Positions 34,553 through 44,327 are shown, counted from the first letter of the stretch. The stretch is DNA of 64,000 nucleotides from Halothiobacillus sp. (GCA_020061705.1 JAGUXT010000059.1:1-64000); one strand, 5' to 3'. The notes: generated by a model from the letters alone, not told the origin. Numbers and translations: made by a program.

Positions 34553-34959
34553 TGGCGACACGCTATTTGCTGGATACCAATATCTGCATCTACATTGCCA
34601 AGCACAATCCAGCTGCCGTGCGCGCGCGCTTTGCTCAACATACGGCGGATGAATTGGTGATGTCGGTGATTACGCTGGGGGAACTGCGATTTGGGGCTGA
34701 GAAAAGCCAATCTCAGGAACGCACTCTAGCCGTTATCAATCAACTTCAATCCTTGATCCAAGTTGCGCCATTAACCGAGGCAGTGGGTGAACATTACGGG
34801 CAGATACGCGCCAGTTTGCAGAAGACTGGCTTACCCATTGGTAACAACGATTTATGGATTGCCGCCCATGCGCGTGCGGAAGAGTGGGTTTTGGTGACCA
34901 ATAATGAGCGCGAATTCAGGCGCGTGGATGGTTTGCAGGTTGAAAACTGGTGTGAATAA
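34552..34959 (+). CDS. vapC: VapC-type PIN-domain ribonuclease toxin
   Basis: 135 residues. PIN-domain acidic residues are in LLDTNICIYI (first Asp), ITLGELRFGAE (Glu) and NNDLWIAAHA (Asp), and the C-terminal VTNNEREFRRVDGL is typical. The complete catalytic set suggests an active toxin, which would cleave specific RNAs when VapB is lost. Confidence 0.95.
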   Translation: MATRYLLDTNICIYIAKHNPAAVRARFAQHTADELVMSVITLGELRFGAEKSQSQERTLAVINQLQSLIQVAPLTEAVGEHYGQIRASLQKTGLPIGNNDLWIAAHARAEEWVLVTNNEREFRRVDGLQVENWCE

Positions 34960-34962
34960 GTC

Positions 34963-35562
34963 ATGAGCAATGAAGCATGGTGTCATCCATTGATCGCGGG
35001 TTTGGCCGAATCAGGCTACGCCGTGCTGGAGAATGCGTTTCCGCCCGCCTTGCTGGATGGGTTGCGTGCGGAGGCTTTGGCACAGCGCGAGCAATTTCGT
35101 CCTGCCGGTATTGGTAATCAGGCGGTGCGGGCGCAGGCGGTGCGTGGCGATAGCATCGACTGGCTGGAATGGGGCGAAGGCGGGGAGAGTTTGCAGGCAT
35201 TTTGGCAGGCAATGGACTCATTGCGTGATGTGCTGAATCGTGAGTTATATCTTGGCGCGCGTGAGCTGGAATGCCACTTCGCGCTTTATCCAGCGGGTGG
35301 AGGCTACCAGAAACATCACGACAATCCCCAGGGACGTTCGGCGCGTATGGTGACGATTCTGCTGTATTTGAACCCGGATTGGCGGCCTGAACATGGCGGG
35401 GTTTTGCAGATTTATGATCCCGAAGATGAGTCGCATGTGCTGGCTCGTGTCGAGCCGCGTGCCGGGACGTTCGTGGCATTTTTGGCCGAGCGCTTTCCGC
35501 ATGAAGTTTTGCTGGCGCAACATGAGCGTTTGAGTCTGACCGGCTGGTGGAGGCGCGGATGA
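34963..35562 (+). CDS. 2OG-Fe(II) oxygenase (prolyl-hydroxylase type)
   Basis: 199 residues. The iron triad is His and Asp in KHHDNP and His in RFPHEV, with the 2-oxoglutarate-binding Arg in the C-terminal RLSLTGWWRR. Cytoplasmic. The substrate is unknown; relatives hydroxylate prolines of translation factors or ribosomal proteins. It overlaps the following AddB-like gene by 4 nt (ATGA), so it heads or shares an operon with a repair gene. Confidence 0.88.
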   Translation: MSNEAWCHPLIAGLAESGYAVLENAFPPALLDGLRAEALAQREQFRPAGIGNQAVRAQAVRGDSIDWLEWGEGGESLQAFWQAMDSLRDVLNRELYLGARELECHFALYPAGGGYQKHHDNPQGRSARMVTILLYLNPDWRPEHGGVLQIYDPEDESHVLARVEPRAGTFVAFLAERFPHEVLLAQHERLSLTGWWRRG

Positions 35563-38276
35563 ATCTGAATACGCACGAGATATTTGCGGCTCTGCGCACA
35601 GGGGCGGTGTTGGTGACGGTGAATAACCGCCTTGCCCGGCATTGGCGTGCGGCCTTTGCCAATACGGCGGCGCAGGATGCGGCGCTGTGGCCGACCGCGC
35701 AGATCGTGCCTTGGGGGGCGTGGTTGCGGCAGATGTGGGCTGACGCGAGTTGGCTCGATCCGGCTGCACCCTTGTTGCTGGAGCCCGCGCAGTCGGCGTT
35801 GTTGTGGCAAAGCATCATTGAGCGCGAAGTTGACAAGGGGCATGGGTCGCCTTTGCTGCAAAGTCGAGCCAGTGCGCGTTTGGCGCAAGAAGCGTGGATT
35901 TTGCTGCATGATTGGAAATTATCTCTGCCGTTTGAATCCTTGGAATGCAGTGACGATGTGTTGCATTTCCAGCATTGGGCCGAGCAGTTTGCCGCGGAAT
36001 GCCGCAAGAAAAATTGGCTGGACGAGGCACGGTTGTCGTCAAATCTGTTGGCGGCCTGGCAACATGGCCTTGGCAGCTTGCCTACCCGAGTTATGTTTTT
36101 GGGCTTTGAGGATTGGACTCCGGCGCAGCGTGCGTTGCTGGATGGATTGCGCGCGCGCGGGGTGGATGTGGTGATTGCCGATGAGGGTGATCATGCCCGA
36201 ACAAGGGCTGAATCCGCACAGCCGGTGCGTGTTGCTCTGGCCGATGCCGCTCAGGAAGACGAGGCGGCGGTGCGTTGGGTTCGCGCAGTTTTGCAGCACA
36301 CCCCGACAGCACGATTGGCGATTATCGCGCCGGATTTGCGCGAGCGGCGGGCGCGTTTGGCACGCCTGCTGGATGCCCAGCTTGCACCGCAGCGTTTGCT
36401 GCCCGCCGCCTCGGCTATGGATGCGGATGCAGCCAGTCCGTGGAATATGTCGCTTGGTGCGGCGCTGAGTGAACACGGCATGGTGCAAGCGGCGTTATCG
36501 GTGTTTGCCATAGGTGATACGCGCCTGGATTTGGTGCTGCTGGGCCAGGCTTTGCGCAGTCCATTTTTGGGTGGGTATGCTCTCGAACGTGAGGCGCGCG
36601 CCATGCTGGATGTGCGCCTACGCCAGCAAGGTGAGTTGCAGCTCAGTGAAACCTATGTGCGCAAGCTGGCCGTTGAGCATGGCTGCCCGCTGTTTGCGCG
36701 CAGCGTGGCAGGCCTGGTCAAGGTAAGGAAGGCGCAGGCGGCACGTTTATCACCGGGTGAATGGGTGAATGTTTTGCGCGAGGAGTTGAAAATCGCTGGC
36801 TGGCCGGGTGATGCGACGCTGACAAGCAGTGATTTTCAGTTGCGCCAGACCTTTTTGGAGTCGCTGCAAGCGCTGGCTCGACTGGAGCTTGTTCAGGCCA
36901 AAATGCGCCGCTCCGAACTGCTTGCGCACCTGCGTTCGCTGGCGGCAGAAACCTTGTTTCAGCCCGAAGCGGTGGCCGATGCGCCGGTGCAGGTTCTGGG
37001 ACCACTGGAGGCCTTGGGGCTGGCTTTTGATGGCGTATGGCTGCTGGGTATGCAACATGAACAATGGCCCTCACAGGCCAGGCCGAATCCCTTTTTGCCG
37101 ATGCGCCTGCAAGCGCGTTTGGCCATGCCGCACGCATCTCCGGCGCGCGAGCTGGACTATGCACGTCGCATCAGCACCAAGCTTTTGGCCTTGGCGGGCG
37201 AGGGTGGTCAGGTCATCGTGAGTTATGCGTTGCAAGCCGATGGGCGCGAGCTGGAGCCGAGCCCACTGTTTGAGCATTTAGCGCTGATTGAATTGAGCGA
37301 GCTGGTGCAATCCAGCGTGCCGCTGCCTGCTTACTGGTGTGCGCCGCAAGCTATGGAGTGGGTAACTGACGCAGCTGTGCCGTCCTTGGCGTGGGGAACG
37401 CAGGTGCGCGGCGGTGCGCGGGTGCTGGAGTTGCAATCGGCCTGTGCCTTTCGGGCGTTTGCGGAATTGCGTTTGGCGGCAGAAGCCATGGAGGAGCCCG
37501 GCTTGGGACCGGATGCGCGTGAACGCGGAAACCTGTTGCACAAGGTGATGGAAGCCTTGTGGGGTGAGTTGGGCGATCAGGCCGCGTTGCTGGAGCTGGA
37601 TGAGGCGGCGTTACAGGCCTGCGTGCTGCGACATGTGCAAACGGCGGTTGATGAACTGGCACGCCGACATGCCTCGTTGTGGCCTGCGCGTTTACAGGCT
37701 TTGGAAGTGGCGCGCTTGAGCGAGCTGGTGCTGGCATGGCTGGTCATTGAGAGCGAGCGGCCGCCATTTACGGTCGAGGCGCGAGAGCTGAAGCAGTCAA
37801 TTGAGATTGGCGGCTTGCATCTCAATGTCAAAATTGACCGCATCGACCGCATTGCGGGTGAGGATGGCGGGCGGCCAGCCGAACGATTAGTCATGGATTA
37901 CAAAACCGGCACAGCCAAACCCGCACAATGGGCAGGCGAGCGCCCGGAAGCGCCGCAACTGCCTTTGTATGCGGTAAGCCTTGAAAACATCCACGCGCTG
38001 GCTTTTGCGCAAGTGCGCGCGGGTGATTTGGATTTTGTGGGCCTGGCCGATGCAAAGTCGGTGGACACCGATCTTGCAGTGGCGCAACAGGACTGGAGCG
38101 AGGTGTTGGCCGAATATCGGCGTGTGCTGGAGGGTTTGGCTGAAGGTTTCCGCACGGGTCGCGCCGAGGTTGATCCGCGCAAGCCAAGTGTCTGCGCGTA
38201 CTGCCCGCTCACCATGTTGTGCCGCATTCATGAGCAGGCGGGTGAGACGTTTGCTTTGGAGATGGCGTTGGATTAG
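35559..38276 (+). CDS. AddB-like DNA repair nuclease (PD-(D/E)XK, TIGR03623 type)
   Basis: 905 residues from MNLNTHEIFAALR. It has a degenerate helicase-like N-terminal part, and a C-terminal RecB-family nuclease with IDRID, VMDYKTG (D...xK) and QLPLYAVSL. One Cys in SACAFRAF and three in CAYCPLTMLC would hold a 4Fe-4S cluster, as in AddB. Its expected partner is the UvrD/AddA-like protein encoded convergently 3 bp away. Together they would process double-strand breaks. Confidence 0.88.
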   Translation: MNLNTHEIFAALRTGAVLVTVNNRLARHWRAAFANTAAQDAALWPTAQIVPWGAWLRQMWADASWLDPAAPLLLEPAQSALLWQSIIEREVDKGHGSPLLQSRASARLAQEAWILLHDWKLSLPFESLECSDDVLHFQHWAEQFAAECRKKNWLDEARLSSNLLAAWQHGLGSLPTRVMFLGFEDWTPAQRALLDGLRARGVDVVIADEGDHARTRAESAQPVRVALADAAQEDEAAVRWVRAVLQHTPTARLAIIAPDLRERRARLARLLDAQLAPQRLLPAASAMDADAASPWNMSLGAALSEHGMVQAALSVFAIGDTRLDLVLLGQALRSPFLGGYALEREARAMLDVRLRQQGELQLSETYVRKLAVEHGCPLFARSVAGLVKVRKAQAARLSPGEWVNVLREELKIAGWPGDATLTSSDFQLRQTFLESLQALARLELVQAKMRRSELLAHLRSLAAETLFQPEAVADAPVQVLGPLEALGLAFDGVWLLGMQHEQWPSQARPNPFLPMRLQARLAMPHASPARELDYARRISTKLLALAGEGGQVIVSYALQADGRELEPSPLFEHLALIELSELVQSSVPLPAYWCAPQAMEWVTDAAVPSLAWGTQVRGGARVLELQSACAFRAFAELRLAAEAMEEPGLGPDARERGNLLHKVMEALWGELGDQAALLELDEAALQACVLRHVQTAVDELARRHASLWPARLQALEVARLSELVLAWLVIESERPPFTVEARELKQSIEIGGLHLNVKIDRIDRIAGEDGGRPAERLVMDYKTGTAKPAQWAGERPEAPQLPLYAVSLENIHALAFAQVRAGDLDFVGLADAKSVDTDLAVAQQDWSEVLAEYRRVLEGLAEGFRTGRAEVDPRKPSVCAYCPLTMLCRIHEQAGETFALEMALD

Positions 38277-38279
38277 CTG

Positions 38280-41200
38280 TTAGGCCGGTACGTCCCACTC
38301 GCGCCACTCCGCAACCAGCGGGAAATACAAGCCAAGTCGAATATCCAGGCTGCAATCTTGAATGCGCAGCAAGGCAGCGTAGCTTTCAAGTTGGGCTCGG
38401 TATTGGTTTTGTTGGCGGTCGAGGAAATCATTCGCGCTTTCACCGTTGGCAGTATCGGGGGCAGCGGTTTTGTAGTCGATAATCCAGCGGATGCCGTGCT
38501 CGCTAAAGCTACGGTCGATGACAGCATTGACCGCTGTGCCATCCAGCACGCCGCTGAGTGCCCACTCGCATTGTGCGTCGTCGTGTTTGGCCAGTATCCA
38601 GCGCCCACGCGGGTCGTTGAGGGTGGTGTGCAGGGCGTGGGTCACTTGCGCGAGGGCTGCATCCAACCTGCTGGCGATCACGCCGAGGTGCTGGAGTTCG
38701 CGGCGCAAGGCGGGTTGTAGCGTCTGAATCCTGGCGGCATTCCACACCTCCGCTTCGTCATGCGCGTTGTCGAGGGCGATACGCTCGAACAGGCGGTGCA
38801 ACAGGGTGCCGACGAAGCGCGGGGTTTCGTCGCTGGTGCTCCATGGTGCTGTACTGGCTCCCGTGCTGACGTGGCTTGAGGGGAGCAGGGGCTTGGTACT
38901 GCGTGTGGCGAGAGGCAGCGCGTCTGGGGTTTGCGGGGGTGTGCCGACTTGGGTTAGGCGGCGCAAGCCTTTAAATCCCCCCTGCCCCCCTTTTTCAAAG
39001 GGGGGTAGATTGAGCGCTTTTTCAAAGGAGGGGAAATTGAGTGATTTTTCAATGGAAGCCGCTCTGGCGGTGGCCAAGAGCTCGTCGTTGCTGGCGCAAT
39101 GACTGGCATCGTCGAGCATAAATTCAACCCCAGCCCACAGCCGTTTGAGCAGCGAGCTGCTGGGCGGATTCCATGCGCCATCCTTGTCTTGCCCCACTTC
39201 GGCCAGCAGGTGCAAGCGCTGGATGGCGCGGGTGGTGGCGACATAGAGCAGGCGGCTGCTTTCGTGGCGTTCGCGGGTGGCTTCCATGCCTTGCAGCCAG
39301 GTGTAGAGCGTGGGCGCGATTTTCTTCCTGTTTTCGCCTGCGGCTTTGATCGGGGCGAGCAGTAAATCCGGCGCGCCGCGTGACATATCGCTGGTTTCGC
39401 GCTCGCGCCAAATGAGCATGGGGCTGTCGCTGTTGCGCGGAGTGCGTGCCAGTCCGGGCAGAATGACCGTGTGGAATTGCAGCCCCTTGGATTTATGGAT
39501 GGTCATGAGCTGCACGTGCGCGCAGCTATCCGGCGGGGCGTACAGGGTTTTGAGTTTGTTTTCCAAATCAAACGCTTCAATCACGCCGCCTTGTTCGCTG
39601 TGCAGGCTGTCGAGCAGGTCAAAAAAGATCTCGGCTTCATTCAGTTCTTGCGCATGACGGGCGCAGCTTGCGCCGCCCAAGGCCAGCCATACGCCTTCGA
39701 CCTGGCGGCGCAGGCTGATGCGTCCACTCTCGGCCAAACCGCTGGCAAGAATGGGGCGCAGGGCGAGCAGGCGGGTTTGCGCATCCGGCGAGAGTTTTTG
39801 TAGTCGCTGATCGTCTTGCATCAACTGCCACACGGTCGCCTGCGATTCCCCTTCGGCAAGCAGAAGCATATCGGCCAGCCCCAGACCGCACCACGGCGCG
39901 CGCAGTACGGCCAGCCAGGCAATGCGGTCGGCGGGGTGCAGCAGGGCGCGGGTGAGCGCCATCAGGTCATGCACCATCGGCTGGTCGGCCAGTTGCTCGA
40001 TTTCGACCGCCTGAAAAGGGATACTGGCCGCACGCAGCGCCGGGATAATCTGTACCAGATGGCTGCGCGAACGTACCAGAATGGCAATGCTGCGGTCGGC
40101 ATCCTTCAGATGCTCACCATCGCTTGCAAGGCTTGCGAGAGCGTTTTGCACCAGTCTGACCACATGCGCCGCCTCGGCCTTGCCGCGTTCCGGGCCGCTG
40201 TCGCCGTCTTCATCCGCGGGCTTGGCTTTTTCCAGTAAATGCAATTGCACGGCGCGCCCATCGGCCTCGGCATGAAAGGCTACGGCGGCGGGTTCGGCAT
40301 AGCGCACCGCGCCTTCGCTCAGGTTGTCTTGCGGCGCGAGCACGGCGGGGAAGACCCGGTTCACCCAATCCACAATGCCGGCCTGCGACCGGAAATTGGT
40401 CGAAAGCTCCAGCGATTGCAGTGCCAAACCGCCGACGCCCTCGTGTTGCGCCAGCAAGAAAAGCCCCACATCGGCTTCACGGAAACGGTAGATCGACTGC
40501 ATCGGGTCGCCGACCAAAAACAGGCTGCGCCCCTCGGCTTCGCTAAACGCCTGTTCACCCGGATACCAACCGCTAATCAGGCGCTTAAGCAATTCAAACT
40601 GGGTGGTGGAGGTGTCCTGAAATTCGTCGATCAGGATATGACGCAGGCGGTAATCCAGCGCGAGTTGGATGTCGCTGATGCCCTCGTCAGTGTCGCCCAG
40701 GGTGCGCAGGGCGGCGAGGGCGTTTTCGACATAATCCACCGCACCGCGTTGGGCAAAAATATAGTGCAGCTCCGCCACGGCGAGCTTCAACAGGCGCAAC
40801 AAGGCCGCCAATACATCCCAGTCGCGTGCGGAATACTGCGGCTGCGGAATGCTGCGGCAGGCATCAAGTGCCGCTTCAAGTTCGGGATGCTCGCCAAGCG
40901 CAGCCAGAAGTTCGCTCAGGCGGGTTTTGAGCGCGCTGCGTTCAGCCTTGGTGTCCTTGTCGATACCTTTTTCGCTGAGTGCAGGCACACCGTTTTTGGC
41001 GGTCACGCTCTTGCGCCACGTGCCGCCTTGGGTCAGCAACAGCTCGGCCAAACCCTGCCAACGCGAGAGCTCACCAATATCGCAGCTCGGCCAGCCGGGG
41101 ACTTGCCAAGTCATACGCGGGTCGCTGTCATCAACGTCCATCATTTCAAGATTCGCGCACAGCGTCGCCATCAAGCCTGCGGTTTCGCCGCGCAAAGCTG

Positions 41201-41906
41201 GCGGGAAAAGGTTTTGCAACGTGTGTAATTCGTCCTCAACCAGGCGGCGCAATGCGCTTTCCAGCACATCCTGATCGGCATGTTGAATATGCCGCAACCA
41301 TTGATCGCGCTTGGCCAACATGCCCGCGAACAAATCACGCACCCGCGCCAGATCGTTGCCAAGATGCGGCAGGAGTGTTTCCAGCGCCTGCACATCGGCA
41401 TCCTCGTCCACGCTTTGGATGCGCTCCAGCACCTGCGTCGCCGCTTCGAGATACAACACCTGCGGCGTGTTATGAATCGCACTCGGCGCGCCAAACCCCG
41501 CCGTCAGCGGCAAACGCGCCGCCAGCGAAGCGCATAGGCTGTCAATCGTCTGAATCCCCAGCCGCGCCGGTTGCTGCAACAGATTCCAGCCGCGCTCGCG
41601 GTCGCGCGCCAGTGCCGCGCGGGCGCGCTCACGCTGCAACACCAGATGCGCGCTGGCATCCTGCGCCAAAGGCTGTTCAGCGGCACGCAATGCATGCAAA
41701 ACCCGCGTGCGCATCTCGCCAGCGGCCTTTTTGGTGAAGGTAATGGCGAGGATTTCTTCCGGGCGCTCAACTTCGGCCAGCAGCACCAGAATGCGCTGAA
41801 TCAAAAGCTCGGTCTTGCCTGAACCTGCGGGTGCTTGCACCACGCAGCATAGGCGCGGGTCGAGGGCTTGTTCGCGGATGGTGCTGTCGCTTAGGGCGTT
41901 GTTCAT
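38280..41906 (-). CDS. UvrD/AddA-like helicase-nuclease
   Basis: 1208 residues. Superfamily 1 helicase motifs are APAGSGKTELL (Walker A), AITFTKKAAGEMR, HILIDEFQDTSTTQFEL (Walker B), FLVGDPMQSIYRFR, MTIHKSKGLQF and LLYVATTRAIQRLHLL. A RecB-like nuclease (AVIDRSF, WIIDYKTA) ends the protein. An in-frame dispersed repeat lies between the helicase and nuclease parts (about residues 950-980). The gene is convergent with its AddB-like partner, whereas such pairs are more often co-directional. Confidence 0.92.
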   Translation of the reverse strand: MNNALSDSTIREQALDPRLCCVVQAPAGSGKTELLIQRILVLLAEVERPEEILAITFTKKAAGEMRTRVLHALRAAEQPLAQDASAHLVLQRERARAALARDRERGWNLLQQPARLGIQTIDSLCASLAARLPLTAGFGAPSAIHNTPQVLYLEAATQVLERIQSVDEDADVQALETLLPHLGNDLARVRDLFAGMLAKRDQWLRHIQHADQDVLESALRRLVEDELHTLQNLFPPALRGETAGLMATLCANLEMMDVDDSDPRMTWQVPGWPSCDIGELSRWQGLAELLLTQGGTWRKSVTAKNGVPALSEKGIDKDTKAERSALKTRLSELLAALGEHPELEAALDACRSIPQPQYSARDWDVLAALLRLLKLAVAELHYIFAQRGAVDYVENALAALRTLGDTDEGISDIQLALDYRLRHILIDEFQDTSTTQFELLKRLISGWYPGEQAFSEAEGRSLFLVGDPMQSIYRFREADVGLFLLAQHEGVGGLALQSLELSTNFRSQAGIVDWVNRVFPAVLAPQDNLSEGAVRYAEPAAVAFHAEADGRAVQLHLLEKAKPADEDGDSGPERGKAEAAHVVRLVQNALASLASDGEHLKDADRSIAILVRSRSHLVQIIPALRAASIPFQAVEIEQLADQPMVHDLMALTRALLHPADRIAWLAVLRAPWCGLGLADMLLLAEGESQATVWQLMQDDQRLQKLSPDAQTRLLALRPILASGLAESGRISLRRQVEGVWLALGGASCARHAQELNEAEIFFDLLDSLHSEQGGVIEAFDLENKLKTLYAPPDSCAHVQLMTIHKSKGLQFHTVILPGLARTPRNSDSPMLIWRERETSDMSRGAPDLLLAPIKAAGENRKKIAPTLYTWLQGMEATRERHESSRLLYVATTRAIQRLHLLAEVGQDKDGAWNPPSSSLLKRLWAGVEFMLDDASHCASNDELLATARAASIEKSLNFPSFEKALNLPPFEKGGQGGFKGLRRLTQVGTPPQTPDALPLATRSTKPLLPSSHVSTGASTAPWSTSDETPRFVGTLLHRLFERIALDNAHDEAEVWNAARIQTLQPALRRELQHLGVIASRLDAALAQVTHALHTTLNDPRGRWILAKHDDAQCEWALSGVLDGTAVNAVIDRSFSEHGIRWIIDYKTAAPDTANGESANDFLDRQQNQYRAQLESYAALLRIQDCSLDIRLGLYFPLVAEWREWDVPA
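38973..39050. repeat. Dispersed C-rich repeat inserted in frame in the helicase gene
   Basis: AATCCCCCCTGCCCCCCTTT, a CAAAGGGGGG partner arm and two decayed copies (CTTTTTCAAAGGAGGGG) form a palindromic module. It encodes LPPFEKGGQGGFKGL in the helicase frame. The same kind of repeat is common between genes in diverse bacteria. Confidence 0.75.
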
Positions 41907-42000
41907 GCTGGGGGCGTCAAAAAATTGTGATTAGGCACGGCATATCTCATGCGCCTGGCGCAGGTTTACTTTTGAGCTCAGCGGGTCGATTGCGCACTGA

Positions 42001-42411
42001 TTACGAAAGGCCGACGACATCAAACCAAATGTGATGCGTGCCGTCAGGATCGACACGCATACCGCCGCTGCCGGAAATGTTGTGGAGATCGTCCGTGCCA
42101 CTGCCTTCCACAATGGAAAAGAATTCGTTGAGTCTGTCCATTCCGCTCGTTGCAGCGGAATGGATGAAATTGAACGTGCCATGCCTGCCTTTTAATGAGC
42201 CCTCGAAGGATTCCATCGCGCAGTAGGCGCCCTTTGCCGTCGCCGGGTTAAAGGCCGCGCTGAACAATGTTGCGGAACGACCTTCAATGTCTCCGGAATA
42301 CAGTTTCTCCATGGTGGCCACGCCTGTAGGCAATCCGGTCTGAATCTCCGGTGAAGGCGCAAGAATGCCTGGCTTGAAATCCTTGGTTTTGAATGTTCCG
42401 CTAATTTTCAT
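42001..42411 (-). CDS. DUF3224 domain-containing protein
   Basis: 136 residues from MKISGTFKTKDFKPG. The pattern MEKLYSGDIEGRSATLF, then ESFEGSLKGRHGTFNFIH and a SGTDDLHNISGSGGM finish, is that of the DUF3224 beta-barrel family. No biochemical role is established. It is the last member of a cassette-like series: an attC-like site lies between it and the HEPN-like gene. Confidence 0.9.
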   Translation of the reverse strand: MKISGTFKTKDFKPGILAPSPEIQTGLPTGVATMEKLYSGDIEGRSATLFSAAFNPATAKGAYCAMESFEGSLKGRHGTFNFIHSAATSGMDRLNEFFSIVEGSGTDDLHNISGSGGMRVDPDGTHHIWFDVVGLS

Positions 42412-42473
42412 TGATGTGTCCTTCGGGCTGAAAAGAGTAATTGCCGACATACCGAACTAGTGCGTTTTGCGTA

Positions 42474-42545
42474 GGCTAACGTTCGACATGGGCGGCATGA
42501 CCCGGCTTGCCGGGGCATGTCTGGTCGTCGATGGAGGGGTTAGAC
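42474..42545 (-). repeat. attC-like integron site between HEPN-like and DUF3224 genes
   Basis: On the minus strand GTCTAAC (perfect RYYYAAC, containing the TAA stop of the HEPN-like gene) is followed 65 bp later by GTTAGCC (one mismatch to GTTRRRY). The interior is an imperfect palindrome (TCGAC...GTCGA, GGCATG/CATG(T/C)C, CCGGC/GCCGG). Size, symmetry and position at the gene end fit an attC site. Confidence 0.65.
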
Positions 42546-43130
42546 ATTTGCTCGCCCCTTCGCGCGCTCCTTGCGCCACCGCTCTAGAAGTTCAGTGTTC
42601 CCTGATGCCACCTCAATGAGCATTTGCAGCGAGAGCAACGCACCGGGAACGATGCCCGCTTCATCTATCTCCTGCCCATCGAAGCCTGGATTGGTCTGGA
42701 TTTCTACGTTCACTACCCACCATACGCCAATCTTGCGCAACAGCGTCACTAGGTCAGTGAACTGAGATTCGTGAGCCGACTCGACTTGCCCAGTCACCAC
42801 GGCGAAGAGCTGGTGAGCCAGTTGATTACGGGTGTTCTTCAGCCTTTCAAAAGTGATCAAGTCTGCGTCGTCAATGGCATCGTTCTCGCGTAGCCATTGA
42901 AGAGACGCATAGAGCGGACTCTTGTTCTTGGATAAGACCTGGGATTGGTACTCAGCCCCGACAGTGAGCCCATGCTCATCAAACCCGTCCGTGTAAAAGC
43001 CGCGAACGTCGTCCATGATGGAGTCCTTGAGGATTTCGAACGTGGTGATAAACATCGTCGCCAGGAAAAGCGACGGCCTGACTACATCAGGATCAAGGAA
43101 TCGCTCCCACTGGTCAGTAGCGCTCGTCAT
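42540..43130 (-). CDS. HEPN-like hypothetical protein
   Basis: 196 residues from MTSATDQWERFLD. The start was chosen because it lies 5 bp after the attC-like R' box; a GTG inside the attC-like site is the alternative. It is helical throughout. The motif RNQLAH fits the HEPN RNase signature Rx4-6H, and the surrounding LQWLRENDAIDDADLITFERLKNTRNQLAH resembles small HEPN proteins found on plasmids. A toxin or RNA-cleaving role is possible but unproven. No antitoxin gene is adjacent. Confidence 0.55.
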   Translation of the reverse strand: MTSATDQWERFLDPDVVRPSLFLATMFITTFEILKDSIMDDVRGFYTDGFDEHGLTVGAEYQSQVLSKNKSPLYASLQWLRENDAIDDADLITFERLKNTRNQLAHQLFAVVTGQVESAHESQFTDLVTLLRKIGVWWVVNVEIQTNPGFDGQEIDEAGIVPGALLSLQMLIEVASGNTELLERWRKERAKGRANV

Positions 43131-43135
43131 CAGAT

Positions 43136-43202
43136 GCCTAGCGTTTGAATTCACTGGCCTGCGCGTCTTTTTGCGCAGGTCCGGTGGAATGATGGGTTGG
43201 GC
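43136..43202 (-). repeat. attC-like integron site between HNH-like and HEPN-like genes
   Basis: On the minus strand GCCCAAC (perfect RYYYAAC) to GCTAGGC (one mismatch to GTTRRRY), 67 bp, enclosing a strong hairpin with CCTGCGC/GCGCAGG inner arms and CACTGG/CCGGTG outer arms. The HEPN-like start codon follows at once, as in integron cassettes. Confidence 0.65.
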
Positions 43203-43211
43203 TGCGCGGAT

Positions 43212-44327
43212 TCAATCTCGCTGAACCCTGGATACGATGAACTTTGACATTCTCTCGACGAGTTCCTCAACTACTTCTTCCGACAATATCTTGCCCTCAT
43301 GCGGGATAAGTACGTCATCTACGATCGTCGATATCTCCCGTTTGCTTGCCATATCGTAATAGCTTTCCAAGAGTCGTGAAAATATGGCTCTATAGATTGG
43401 CCAAGCATCCGGTCCTGGCTTTTCATGCCCGCTCTCGAATCGCGGTAGTTGCTGAGAATCAAAGTGGGGTGTTCTCGTTTCCGCTGGATCGCTATCCCGC
43501 AGCGGATTTACTTGATAGCCAAATCGAAACTCTGGTCCAGAGTAGTTGTCTGTCAGGCGTATTAGATGGCTGATTCCGCCAAAGAATTGAACAATGCCGT
43601 CGACGGTATTACCTCGTGAATATATTCCGACAAAGTGGTCGAACGGACCGAGGTTTGGAATATTCAATCTATCGGCGGTTGCAAGCCATCGTATGTGGTT
43701 CCTGTCCTCCCCCGTTCCTTCCAAGACAAATGTACGCACGGCATCAAAACATGGTTGCAGTGCGATGCGTGCGTCATTCACCCCGAGTAAGTTGAATGCA
43801 GCTTTGAGAAGGCCGCGGAAATACTCCCGCCCTCCAATTCCGGCTCTCAGATGAATTTTTTCGTTGAGATATTGCTGCTCTGACGTGAGTTGGCCTTTCA
43901 ATTCCTCAATATTCCAGGACGCGTTCGGGAATTGCTCCCTTAGCTTCGCAATAGCCCAGCCTAGCTGTTTCATGTCCCCGAGCTTTGCGTGTACCACATG
44001 CGAACCATCTTCAAGTTGGTTCGTGCTGATTATCGGCTGGGCGAGATAGGGAACACCGCCAGGTTGTATGTGGTACTTGTTCCCTTGAGAGTCCTCTACG
44101 TTCTTTAAGTCAGGTCCGTCACCACCGCGCCCTCCCTTCGTTCCAAGAAGATTGCGGAATTGCCGTAGCCCCTGTTCAAGCGCCGAGTCAATCGTTTCAC
44201 CAAATAGAGCCTGAACCTCGTTGCAGGAGATGTCGTTCGATACCCACCTCGCGCCAAGAAAATTTTGCAGAACGTGCTCACCATCAGCCGTTGCATATTC
44301 ATTCTTTGTGTAAATGCAAGTCTTCAT
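43212..44327 (-). CDS. HNH-endonuclease-like hypothetical protein (degenerate zinc site)
   Basis: 371 residues from MKTCIYTKNEYATADGEHVL. The opening resembles HNH nucleases of the 'C-x-x-C ... EHV(I/L) ... CN' type: CIYTKN keeps only the first Cys, EHVLQNFLG keeps the His, and ISCNEVQALFG keeps the CN pair. The downstream 300 residues are unlike any family recognised here. Partial loss of zinc ligands means nuclease activity is doubtful. It is the first gene of the cassette-like series behind glnS. Confidence 0.5.
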   Translation of the reverse strand: MKTCIYTKNEYATADGEHVLQNFLGARWVSNDISCNEVQALFGETIDSALEQGLRQFRNLLGTKGGRGGDGPDLKNVEDSQGNKYHIQPGGVPYLAQPIISTNQLEDGSHVVHAKLGDMKQLGWAIAKLREQFPNASWNIEELKGQLTSEQQYLNEKIHLRAGIGGREYFRGLLKAAFNLLGVNDARIALQPCFDAVRTFVLEGTGEDRNHIRWLATADRLNIPNLGPFDHFVGIYSRGNTVDGIVQFFGGISHLIRLTDNYSGPEFRFGYQVNPLRDSDPAETRTPHFDSQQLPRFESGHEKPGPDAWPIYRAIFSRLLESYYDMASKREISTIVDDVLIPHEGKILSEEVVEELVERMSKFIVSRVQRD

